A stretch of 64,000 nt of DNA from Runella sp. MFBS21 (GTDB taxonomy: Bacteria; Bacteroidota; Bacteroidia; Cytophagales; Spirosomataceae), in contig NZ_JARNTW010000003.1 in the NCBI RefSeq assembly GCF_029433105.1, positions 1-64,000 on the forward strand, written 5' to 3'. Shown here piece by piece: positions 47,818-55,460 of the stretch. The translations under genes were made by a program, and so were the position numbers. Under the pieces are notes generated by a model. It searched no databases and was not told the DNA's origin. It worked only from the letters and a program-made list of their open reading frames with translations. The first letter of the stretch is position 1. Each line of letters opens with the position of its first letter.

Positions 47818-48615
47818 TTATCCATTGTCCGAAAACTCAGGATAGAGCATCATTCCTCCGTCAACGTAGAGGGTTTCGCCCGTGATATAATCCGAATCGT
47901 CAGAGGCAAGCCACACCGCCGCTTTGGCCACATCTTCTGGTTGGCCGATTCGTCGATAAGGAATCAAATTCATCAAATCTTTCATGTTTTGTTCCGACGA
48001 CCACACACTTTTGTTGATAGGTGTCTGAATCGCCCCTGGGCTGATGGCGTTGACCCTGATTTTGAGCGGGGCCAGTTCTTGGGCTATTGATTTCATAAAC
48101 ATCAAAACACCTCCTTTAGAAGCGGCATAATTGACGTGTCCTGCCCACGGAATCATATCATGCACGGAGCTCATACAAATGATTTTTCCGATAGCTCGTA
48201 CGGGTGTTTGACCTTTGGCTTGCGCTACAAAATGCTTCGCGGCTTCTCTGGCGCACAAAAACTGCCCTGTCAAGTTGATATTAATCACATTTTCCCACTG
48301 TTCGAGCGTCATTTCCATAAATGTAGCATCGTTTTGAATGCCGCTGTTGGCTACCACAATATCTATTTGTCCAAACACAGCAACCGCTTTTTCAAACATT
48401 TTGAGAATATCCGCTTCTTTGCCCACATTTGCCTTGACCGCAATGGCATCCCCTCCTGCCGCTTTGATTTGTTTGACTACCTCAAGGGCTTTGTCGCGGC
48501 TACTGTTATAATTGACTACAACGTTGGCACCTTCTTGCCCAAACGCAATAGCGATGGCTTTTCCAATGCCCGAACTGGAGCCTGTAATAATTGCAGTTTG
48601 ATTAGTTAGTTTCAT
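47818..48615 (-). CDS. short-chain dehydrogenase, glucose 1-dehydrogenase-like
   Basis: 265 residues. SDR features: TGSSSGIG (about 11-18), NYNSSRDKA (NADP-favouring region), NSGIQ, catalytic Ser in ICMSSVHD, Tyr-x-x-x-Lys in YAASKGG, and the classical PGAIQTPINK and YVDGGMMLYPEFSDNG ends. The C-terminal pattern is typical of glucose 1-dehydrogenase-like SDRs. Actual substrate unproven. It ends against the palindrome that separates it from the Gfo/Idh/MocA gene. Confidence 0.88.
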   Translation of the reverse strand: MKLTNQTAIITGSSSGIGKAIAIAFGQEGANVVVNYNSSRDKALEVVKQIKAAGGDAIAVKANVGKEADILKMFEKAVAVFGQIDIVVANSGIQNDATFMEMTLEQWENVININLTGQFLCAREAAKHFVAQAKGQTPVRAIGKIICMSSVHDMIPWAGHVNYAASKGGVLMFMKSIAQELAPLKIRVNAISPGAIQTPINKSVWSSEQNMKDLMNLIPYRRIGQPEDVAKAAVWLASDDSDYITGETLYVDGGMMLYPEFSDNG

Positions 48616-48837
48616 ACATATAAAATCTTGGAGAATAAGTTGTTGGTAATGTTAGGTAATTTTATCTTAAAGTAAAAAATCCCTCTCATAATGCGCTAAA
48701 AAGTTGTGCCACTTTTAAGGTATTTTAAATTTAATCCCTCACACTCCATTGGTTCGTTAAACTCAGAAATTGCTCAAGTATTATTTTGTACTAAAAAATA
48801 TTATTTTTGTTACATAAAAATTCTATTCTTCAAGCAC

Positions 48838-49674
48838 ATGGAAGCGATTGTTCGATATTTTGAAACCATACCTTCATCGCACCGCTCGGCTATTTTGGTC
48901 AGTGGAATTACATTATTTTGGCTTCTTGAAAGCGGTGTACCTCTATTTAGGTTTAGGTATAATAAATGGCGGCACGCAGGAATCAATATTTTTTTTACCA
49001 TCACTACTATCATCATCAATTTTGCCCTTGCATTTATTTTGCTCAATGCAAGCGATTGGGCGGTCGCGCACCGTTTTGGGTTGTTACAATGGCTTCCTTC
49101 ACTACCATTATGGGCATTTGCGGTGATTGGATTACTGGTACTTGACTTGATTGGGGCGTGGTTTATTCATTGGACCGAACACAAAGTACGGTGGATGTGG
49201 CGTTTTCACCTGATTCACCACACCGACACACAAGTAGATACTACAACTGCCAACCGTCACCACCCCGGTGAAAGCGTTTTTAGATTTGTATTTACCACTA
49301 TGGCGGTATTTGTAGCAGGAGCGCCGATGTGGTTAGTGATGATGTACCAAGCACTTTCGGTGGCTTTGTCGCAGTTCAATCACGCCAATATCCACCTTCC
49401 GCGCTGGGCTGATAATATACTGAGCTGGGTGATTGTGACTCCTAATATGCATCATGTCCACCACCACTATGTATTACCTTATACTGACTCCAATTACGGC
49501 AATATTTTTTCTATTTGGGATCGGATTTTTGGGACTTTTACCAAACTAGAGCCTTCTCAACTCACCTATGGCATTGATACCCACATGAAACCCGAAGAAA
49601 ACGACGAATTGGGCAGTTTACTCAAAATTCCGTTTGAAGAATATCGCCCTCCCGTAGGAGCCAAATTTGACTAG
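48838..49674 (+). CDS. sterol desaturase / fatty acid hydroxylase superfamily membrane protein
   Basis: 278 residues from ATG 48838; the frame continues upstream to 48706 but that part is not conserved-looking. Membrane helices near 20-40, 50-70 and 90-110. The di-iron histidine clusters are visible: H111-x3-H115, H124-x2-H127-H128, later NRHHPGE and HHVHHHYVLP (two clusters). Members hydroxylate or desaturate lipids, sterols or carotenoids. The substrate cannot be read. An AT-rich gap of ~220 bases separates it from the leftward SDR gene. Confidence 0.85.
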   Translation: MEAIVRYFETIPSSHRSAILVSGITLFWLLESGVPLFRFRYNKWRHAGINIFFTITTIIINFALAFILLNASDWAVAHRFGLLQWLPSLPLWAFAVIGLLVLDLIGAWFIHWTEHKVRWMWRFHLIHHTDTQVDTTTANRHHPGESVFRFVFTTMAVFVAGAPMWLVMMYQALSVALSQFNHANIHLPRWADNILSWVIVTPNMHHVHHHYVLPYTDSNYGNIFSIWDRIFGTFTKLEPSQLTYGIDTHMKPEENDELGSLLKIPFEEYRPPVGAKFD

Positions 49675-49779
49675 TGCACCTGAATTCATTCACAAAATAC
49701 TAATTTCCCAAAACCTTTTTGACGTTTTAATCGTACTTAAAGGGTAGGTAGTTTTTTGTATTTTTTCCTAATAATTCGA

Positions 49780-50571
49780 ATGAATCATATCCAAACAATC
49801 AATGCCCGCATCGAGCCTCTTAGACAACAAATCGTAAATCATCGGGTGTATTCTGCCATCGAAACGATTGAGGATTTACGCGTTTTTATGCAATATCATG
49901 TCTATGCCGTCTGGGATTTTATGTCGTTGTTGAAAGCGCTTCAAAACAATCTTACTTGTACAAGCATACCCTGGTATCCTAAAGGCTCGGCAGCTACTCG
50001 TTATCTTATCAATGAGATTGTGGTAGGAGAAGAATCTGATGTAGATATGGACGGCAATCGTAAAAGTCATTTTGAACTTTATCTGGATGCCATGCAACAA
50101 GCTGGGGCTAATACTGCCGAAATCACTGCTTTTCTTGAGCATCTTTTGCAAAATCATAATTTGAAAAATGCTTTTGCCGTAGCAAAAACCCCTATCGCTG
50201 CCGCTAATTTTGTAGAAAATACATTTGAAGTTATCGATAGCCAAAAACCTTATATACAGGCTGCGGTATTTACTTTTGGACGCGAAGACTTAATCCCGAA
50301 CATGTTTGTCTCTATCATTAATGATTTGCATGCTCATTTTCCTTCCCAAATTTCCATTTTTAAATATTACCTAGAAAGACACATCGAAGTAGATGGAGAT
50401 CATCATAGCTACTTAGCCTTAGAAATGACCCAGCAACTTTGCGAAGTCAACGAACAATACTGGAACGAAGCCCAAGAAGCTGTGGTAAAATCATTAGAAA
50501 AAAGAATCGAGCTTTGGGACGGTGCTTATGAAGAAATAATGGCCAACAAATCGGTTTTGGATGAACATTGA
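49780..50571 (+). CDS. DUF3050 family protein (haem-oxygenase-like fold)
   Basis: 263 residues from ATG 49780. All-helical, matching DUF3050: IEPLRQQIVNH, RVFMQYHVYAVWDFMSLLKAL, WYPKGSAATRYLINEIVVGEESD (in part), HFELYLDAM, and DGDHHSYLALEM near the end. The His/Glu residues in the YHVYAVWDFM and EIVVGEESD motifs resemble metal-binding haem-oxygenase-like proteins. Cellular role unknown. It ends before a stem-loop shared with the convergent gene. Confidence 0.8.
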   Translation: MNHIQTINARIEPLRQQIVNHRVYSAIETIEDLRVFMQYHVYAVWDFMSLLKALQNNLTCTSIPWYPKGSAATRYLINEIVVGEESDVDMDGNRKSHFELYLDAMQQAGANTAEITAFLEHLLQNHNLKNAFAVAKTPIAAANFVENTFEVIDSQKPYIQAAVFTFGREDLIPNMFVSIINDLHAHFPSQISIFKYYLERHIEVDGDHHSYLALEMTQQLCEVNEQYWNEAQEAVVKSLEKRIELWDGAYEEIMANKSVLDEH

Positions 50572-50586
50572 TACGGCCGTCATTTA

Positions 50587-50625
50587 ATTACTTCTGCCGA
50601 GCCTAAAAACCTCGACAGGAGTAAT
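50587..50625. terminator. hairpin between convergent genes
   Basis: 15-base arms (50587-50601 with 50611-50625) with one mismatch and one G-U pair and a 9-base loop. Located between the DUF3050 stop (50571) and the leftward stop at 50639. It probably ends transcription in both directions, though U-tracts are short. Confidence 0.6.
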
Positions 50626-50638
50626 ACTACCAATTAAC

Positions 50639-51489
50639 TCAAGGCACTACACTAAACTGTTTGGTTGTACTTTTGCCTTGGTGTTCTATTCGGAGCCAAT
50701 AGCTGCCACCACTTCCTTCAATTTGGAGCTGAGAAGATACTCTTCTAAAACCTACTCGCCTGCCAGCCGAATCATAAACCACCAACTCAGCATTTTTCCA
50801 GTCTTCTGGCAGCTCTACTACAAACATCCCACGATTGGGGTTTGGGTACAACTTTATTTCTTTTTCTAGCTCTGCTGCTACACTCAACAGCTGTAGTATC
50901 GTAACCTCCAATGGCTCCGAAGTCCGAGAACATCCAAATTTCGTAACCCGAACACTGTAACTCCCACTTTCGCCTACTTCCAAAGACGACGCCGTTGCTC
51001 TCCCTATCTCGGTTCCTTGCTTCATCCACTGATAGCTAAGTTCGGTACCTTGATTGGCTTTTAAAAGCACCTTGAAAGGTGCATAGACTATGCCCACTGA
51101 TTGGGTGCTTATGGAAGCTTCAGGTAAAGGTCGCACATTGATAGCCACGCCTATAGAGCGTTCACTCGCCATACAAGTAGTATCGACAGATTCCACTTGA
51201 TAGGTACCTGTGCTGGTTATGGTAAGATTGTTTTGAAAACTTCCTTGAAGTGGAAGGCCATTTTTGAGCCATTGGTATTTCAAAGTAGGATTGTATAATG
51301 TACTTTTTTATACGGAAATGCAAATAATGTAGAACCATTGGGAGTTTGTAGGCTATAAGGCTGTCCAAATGCAAATTCTCCAACCACATTACTCCCATAG
51401 TTTTTTTCCCATACCGTCTGATACCCTAATTGTGCCCAAGAGGGCAAAACAACCGCCCCCATCAGCAAGATGCTATATAGTTTTTTCAT
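50639..51489 (-). pseudogene. T9SS type A secreted protein gene, broken by a frameshift near 51290-51310
   Basis: Two leftward frames in different phases are needed to read one protein. The first, from ATG 51489, begins with a good signal peptide (MKKLYSILLMGAVV...SWAQ) and continues to FAFPYKK before a premature stop. The second, ending at 50639, has Ig-like/PKD-type modules (KYQWLKNGLPLQG, SYQWMKQG) and a type A sorting ending with KLYPNPNRGMFVVE. A run of six A's at the junction (about 51303-51308): one extra A would join PYKK to a TLYNPTLKYQW continuation. So this is a pseudogene, a sequencing slip, or a scar of an internal deletion. Its partners upstream are an anti-sigma/barrel gene and an ECF sigma factor. 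Confidence 0.7.
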
Positions 51490-51504
51490 GGTTTTGGTAA
51501 GGTT

Positions 51505-52683
51505 TTATGGCATAAGTCCCACACTAATTTTTAGTCCAAAATTGTAAGGATTGACCTTCAGTAAGCCACTATTAGTGGTTTTACTAAGGAGACTATAAGA
51601 AGCCGTAGGTTCGAAAGTCATCAGCAAGTGTGGCGTAAGTATTTTCTGAAACCCTATCGAAGCATGTCCCCATACATAAGGTTCTGCATTAAGCATATCT
51701 ACGGCGGTTTCTGCTCCCAGACCCACAAAATAACGTTTACGACTAAGCACTCCCCAGTTGAATTGCTTATCGATTCTAATACCCAATAAATGTAATTGTT
51801 TGTTTTCTACCTCTTCCTCTATTTGACGACTCACCAACGGCTCATTGGGAGTAGTGTTTGTACGAAGAGTGTATTCATTAGTTGCTAGTGCGTAGGCTGT
51901 TTGCTGTCGCATTTGGGTATAACTCAACCCCACCCGCCATGCGCTATGATTTCTGAGAAGGGTCAACTCGGTTCCAATCTTCAAACCTGTACGACTTCCA
52001 TTGAGTGCTTCTCCAGCATATACTTGTTCGATTTTACCGCTTGCCTCAGGCAAAATATACATCCGTTGATATGTAGCCAAGGGCATCACACTTACAGACC
52101 AGAGCCAAAGCGATTTAGGAAGTTGGCTTTTTGAGGGCACTGCAATCGGTGTTTTTAGATCAATTTGAGAATCTTCAATACCATGGATAACAAGTGGCTG
52201 CAACTCCAATGGTGTTTTTATAGATTCTGATAAAAAGCCCCTCTCAATATCAGACGCATCCGCAGTGGGAGCTTGTACTGTTTCTAGCTCAGGTTCTGAA
52301 ATAACTTTTCCGTCAACAGGAGCATTCCTTTGATTTCTTGAGCGATTAAAATCTTGATTTTTGGTGTACTGTACAAGCTCCTGCTTGGCGATTGGTGGGA
52401 TACCTAAATCGCCTTTAAGAGTTTGCTTAGATGTCATAGTTGCCGACCCCACCGCAGCATTGGTAGGTTTCATTTCTGCCCATTTGCTTTGTACAGGAGC
52501 ATGACAGACACCTGCACAAAATACTCCTACCAATACGCCTATGATTGTTTTTGACCACGGCGAGTGATGTGAATGCTTCGGTAAGGCTTTTTCAATAGTA
52601 TCCCAAGCATCCGGTCGAGGTTCTGATTCAAAGTTTTTGAATATTCCTCCCAAAAAATCCTTCAACTCATCGTCTTGATTCAT
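51505..52683 (-). CDS. anti-sigma factor-like protein fused to an outer-membrane beta-barrel
   Basis: 392 residues. The start (MNQDDELKDFLGGIFKNFE...PDAWDTIEKAL) resembles anti-sigma N-termini coupled to ECF factors in this phylum; one transmembrane helix about 43-62 follows. Then ~120 polar residues, then from ~190 a beta-rich C-terminal half with strands alternating hydrophobic residues and aromatic belts (for example AWRVGLSYTQM, LLGIRIDKQFNW, GLGAETAVDML, FGLKISVG) like an 8-strand barrel. A single polypeptide holding both is unusual; the alternative is a porin-like sensor attached to a sigma-interaction region. It lies 6 bases after the sigma gene stop. Confidence 0.7.
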   Translation of the reverse strand: MNQDDELKDFLGGIFKNFESEPRPDAWDTIEKALPKHSHHSPWSKTIIGVLVGVFCAGVCHAPVQSKWAEMKPTNAAVGSATMTSKQTLKGDLGIPPIAKQELVQYTKNQDFNRSRNQRNAPVDGKVISEPELETVQAPTADASDIERGFLSESIKTPLELQPLVIHGIEDSQIDLKTPIAVPSKSQLPKSLWLWSVSVMPLATYQRMYILPEASGKIEQVYAGEALNGSRTGLKIGTELTLLRNHSAWRVGLSYTQMRQQTAYALATNEYTLRTNTTPNEPLVSRQIEEEVENKQLHLLGIRIDKQFNWGVLSRKRYFVGLGAETAVDMLNAEPYVWGHASIGFQKILTPHLLMTFEPTASYSLLSKTTNSGLLKVNPYNFGLKISVGLMP

Positions 52684-52689
52684 ACTGGT

Positions 52690-53247
52690 TTATAGCGTTA
52701 TTGACCAAAGGCCTACTGCTTTCAATTTTCGTTTTAGAATTTCACGAGCTCTTGCCAATTGTGACTTAGAGGTACCTTCCGCAATCCCCAGGATTTTAGC
52801 GATTTCGGGGTGCGTATATCCGTCAATATAATACATATTTGCCACCATTCGATAGCCGTTTGGCATGGCATTTATTATCTCCAAAATTTCCTCTTGCGAA
52901 AGCTTATCATATACTTGGGGAGATACGCTCCAATCATCCAATATCGTTTCATAATCGACCTGTTCGTTTTCTCGGCGATGCTGACGATAATAATCAATAG
53001 CCGTGCGGATGACCGTAGACTTTACCCAATATTCTACAGACTCTACATTTTTGAGATTTTCAATATTGAGAAAAATCTTAATAAAAGCTTCCTGAAAAAT
53101 ATCTTCTGCCTCTGCTATGGTACGTGCATATCGACGACAAACCCCCATCAAACGCCCCTTGTACAAGTTGTAAAAGGCATTTTGAGCCTGACGGTCGTTG
53201 CGCTGACAAGCTTTTACCAATTCTATTTCTTTTGCAGAAGCGGCCAA
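52690..53247 (-). CDS. ECF-type RNA polymerase sigma factor (second)
   Basis: 185 residues. Region 2 at about 15-85 (FYNLYKGRLMGVCRRYARTIAEAEDIFQEAF in part, NVESVEYWVKSTVIRTAIDYYR in part), region 4 at about 115-180 (AMPNGYRMVANMYYIDGYTHPEIAKILGI in part, KSQLARAREILKRKL). It groups with sigma-70 ECF factors paired with membrane anti-sigma proteins, matching the next gene. It starts in a 143-base gap with the PepSY-like lipoprotein gene end. Confidence 0.9.
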   Translation of the reverse strand: MAASAKEIELVKACQRNDRQAQNAFYNLYKGRLMGVCRRYARTIAEAEDIFQEAFIKIFLNIENLKNVESVEYWVKSTVIRTAIDYYRQHRRENEQVDYETILDDWSVSPQVYDKLSQEEILEIINAMPNGYRMVANMYYIDGYTHPEIAKILGIAEGTSKSQLARAREILKRKLKAVGLWSITL

Positions 53248-53390
53248 AATTTTATAATTTGAAATGAGTGGATTTATAGCTATTTTTTAATGAACAAAGA
53301 GTATCCAAATGAGTAGGAGGCTGGTAAAAGTCGGTGAACGAATAAACCAAAAATTGCCTCAAATAATAATCACAAGTTCCCAACCCCCAC

Positions 53391-54551
53391 TTACATTTTT
53401 TTGTACTGAAATATCCACTGTCCGCCTCCATCAAAAACTACCACATTGTCTTCGCCATTTACCCTTATTTCAGCCACATATTTTGTGGGTTTAGACTCTC
53501 CTATTAGTTGCAGTTTACGTCCTTTTGACCATTGCCAATTGCTCCATTTAGCATCTATGTATTGTCGAGCCGAGGCTGGAAGTTCAGCGGCTGTGATATA
53601 ACTTGCTTTAGTAGTCGATAATTGATTAACTCGCACATCTAAACTCATCCAAAAGGTTTCTTGTAGCGTATTTGTGGCTCGCATTTTCCATTTGTTTATT
53701 TTACCAAATTGCTTTTCTCTGACGCTATAGTTCCAAGTCCAGTTGGTTGTTTGCGAGGCTAATCCTTCACTCAGTTGGGATGGTGTTTCGTTTTGGGTGG
53801 CTATCTCGTATCCAATTTCTTTTTCGAGCGGCATTATCCATTCTTTTATTTGGCCGTTGACATCAAGCAGGACTTCAGTCGTAATCAATGAGTTTTTGTC
53901 GCGTACTGTATTTGTCACAATAATCCTAGTCGTTTTGTCTTCATATACATACACAGACACATTGGCACTTGCATAGTTGTGGGTTTCAAAAAATTGCTTT
54001 ACAACCGAAGGAATACGAGTATCGTTTTTGAGTTGCTCTACCGTAGTCAGAAAAAGAGCCGTTACCCTACCCGTAATATCAGCAGTAGTGTTACTTTCCA
54101 AAACATTATTAGCATTGAAGCGAAGGCGACGACGCAGTCCATCTTTCTGCTCTACTTCCACCAAGTGTCCTATTTTGGTTTGGGAATTTTGTAAAATCAC
54201 CGCCGCTTCTTCTATAAAACCCTCTGGAACAATACGATACACTTCATCTTTAACGACCTGTGGCAATGTTTGCGGGCTACCTACTAATTTGTTTTCAAAA
54301 AGTATCTCGCCCTCATTGTCAATCAACATAAAGCTACGATGAGTAGCGACCGGAAAATCTGCTTGCCAGACATCTTTACTTATACGCGATATCAACACAT
54401 CAGCCATGCCAGGATTAGATACCCTAATCACCTCTACCACTGCTTGCGGCACACCCTCATCATTGGGAGCTGCAGTGCTTTTATCTACAACCGAATCGCA
54501 GGATGCTACTCCTAATAAAAAAAACAGGTATATATATCGCCGAAAAGACAT
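53391..54551 (-). CDS. lipoprotein with PepSY-like/BLIP-type C-terminal domain
   Basis: 386 residues from ATG 54551 (MSFRRYIYLFFLLGVASC); lipobox V-A-S-C (Cys about 18). The last ~80 residues (LPASARQYIDAKWSNWQWSKG, AEIRVNGEDNVVVFDGGGQW in part) match the PepSY-like putative beta-lactamase-inhibitor-type repeat (PF11396). Earlier segments at ~90-170 and ~200-320 may be divergent copies of the same fold, but I could not confirm this. Function unknown; periplasmic or surface-located. Confidence 0.72.
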   Translation of the reverse strand: MSFRRYIYLFFLLGVASCDSVVDKSTAAPNDEGVPQAVVEVIRVSNPGMADVLISRISKDVWQADFPVATHRSFMLIDNEGEILFENKLVGSPQTLPQVVKDEVYRIVPEGFIEEAAVILQNSQTKIGHLVEVEQKDGLRRRLRFNANNVLESNTTADITGRVTALFLTTVEQLKNDTRIPSVVKQFFETHNYASANVSVYVYEDKTTRIIVTNTVRDKNSLITTEVLLDVNGQIKEWIMPLEKEIGYEIATQNETPSQLSEGLASQTTNWTWNYSVREKQFGKINKWKMRATNTLQETFWMSLDVRVNQLSTTKASYITAAELPASARQYIDAKWSNWQWSKGRKLQLIGESKPTKYVAEIRVNGEDNVVVFDGGGQWIFQYKKM

Positions 54552-54666
54552 GCCAGATATGAATCTAAAGGTATACATCAACAAAGACGACACAACAGAG
54601 AAAGGGGTTGTATCACGATTAAATTTTTATCATTCACCCTCAGTTTTTGGGATATTATCACAAACA

Positions 54667-54696
54667 AACGGGGCGACTCCGTAGAATCGCCCCGTT
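54667..54696 (-). terminator. terminator after the RRM protein gene
   Basis: Stem of AACGGGGCGA (54667-54676) with TCGCCCCGTT (54687-54696), ten-base loop. On the leftward strand it continues into TTTGTTTG. It is 24 bases past the RRM-protein stop and also lies ahead of the leftward PepSY-like gene. Confidence 0.75.
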
Positions 54697-54719
54697 ACCA
54701 AAATCCATATTTTTTAGGA

Positions 54720-55073
54720 TTACCAGCGCTTTTTGAAATCATTGTCACGACGGAATCCACCTCCGCCACCGCCACGGTTTCCACCGTCACGATTTCCACC
54801 GCCAAATCCTCCACCAGTGCGAGGACGCTCTTCGCGTGGACGTGCTTCGTTTACGACAAGTACTTTCCCCATAAAATCAAAATCGTTCAATTGTGAAATG
54901 GCTTGTTGAGCCTCATCGTCATTAGGCATCTCGACAAATGCGAAACCCCGGCTTTTACCCGTAAATTTGTCCATGATAATACGGGCCGAAGATACTTCTC
55001 CAAATTCCTCGAATAACTCGCGTAATTCGTCATCGTTCGCTTTGAACGGGACGTTTGCTACATAAATGTTCAT
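54720..55073 (-). CDS. RNA-binding protein with one RRM domain and glycine-rich tail
   Basis: 117 residues. RRM with RNP-2 IYVANV (about 3-8) and RNP-1 KSRGFAFVEM (about 40-49). The C-terminal third is Gly/Arg-rich (GGGFGGGNRDGGNRGGGG in part). Such glycine-rich RRM proteins are common in Bacteroidota and cyanobacteria and are often linked to cold response or RNA chaperone roles, which is inferred from families. The transcript likely carries a ~115-base leader. Confidence 0.93.
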   Translation of the reverse strand: MNIYVANVPFKANDDELRELFEEFGEVSSARIIMDKFTGKSRGFAFVEMPNDDEAQQAISQLNDFDFMGKVLVVNEARPREERPRTGGGFGGGNRDGGNRGGGGGGFRRDNDFKKRW

Positions 55074-55098
55074 TGTGCTTTGATTTGTAAAACGTTTG

Positions 55099-55230
55099 GT
55101 GCGCTACGTACGGCTTTCGATTTAAACTCCTTCCGAATGGATGACAGATACGCAGCAACGCGGTCGAGAGAAATAGAGAAAGTACCAATAGCGCACAAAT
55201 ATAAAAACTAATTTTTTGATTTTTAACAAG
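55099..55230 (-). promoter_or_regulatory. promoter and structured leader of the RRM protein gene
   Basis: An exact Bacteroidota -7 element TATATTTG lies at 55196-55203 (leftward strand), with TTG 23 bases upstream at 55227-55229, a longer spacing than usual. The leader to the ATG at 55073 is about 115 bases. An 8-base perfect inverted pair, GTGCGCTA at 55099-55106 and TAGCGCAC at 55189-55196, could close the leader into one large stem-loop. Confidence 0.6.
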
Positions 55231-55303
55231 CTAAATAAGGATTTTAGAGTTTTTTTAACCTTGCACGCAACGCAATTCCAACTTTTTACGTACAGGTATA
55301 CTG

Positions 55304-55397
55304 AGAATGTAAGGCTATTATTGTCTACATTCTTTATAATTGAGGAACGCACAGGTGGAAGTCGAGGGGGGCAATTGCCCCCCTCGACTTTTTTTAG
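55304..55397 (+). ncRNA. candidate small RNA or attenuated leader upstream of the M16 protease
   Basis: On the rightward strand, a stem (55304-55311 with 55326-55333, perfect 8 bases) precedes a perfect 16-base-arm palindrome (55359-55390, arms 55359-55374 and 55375-55390) followed by T7. This is a standard terminator placed ~65 bases before the protease ATG with no gene ahead of it on that strand. It implies either a short independent RNA or a leader in which termination is regulated. No promoter could be placed with confidence. Confidence 0.45.
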
Positions 55398-55460
55398 TCG
55401 GATGTTTTGGATTTAGAGCATCAGAATATTAATTTTCCCTCTCTATCAAACATATCATCC

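Noticed and set aside
50639-51283. Stand-alone 214-residue T9SS protein starting inside the Ig-like domain
   Set aside because: It has no signal peptide, and the domain begins mid-fold. The signal-peptide frame just upstream shows it is one broken gene.
55216-55416. 66-codon rightward ORF ahead of the M16 protease
   Set aside because: It spans the perfect palindrome and T7 terminator and would translate through it into a Gly/Pro run. The RNA structure is the better explanation.
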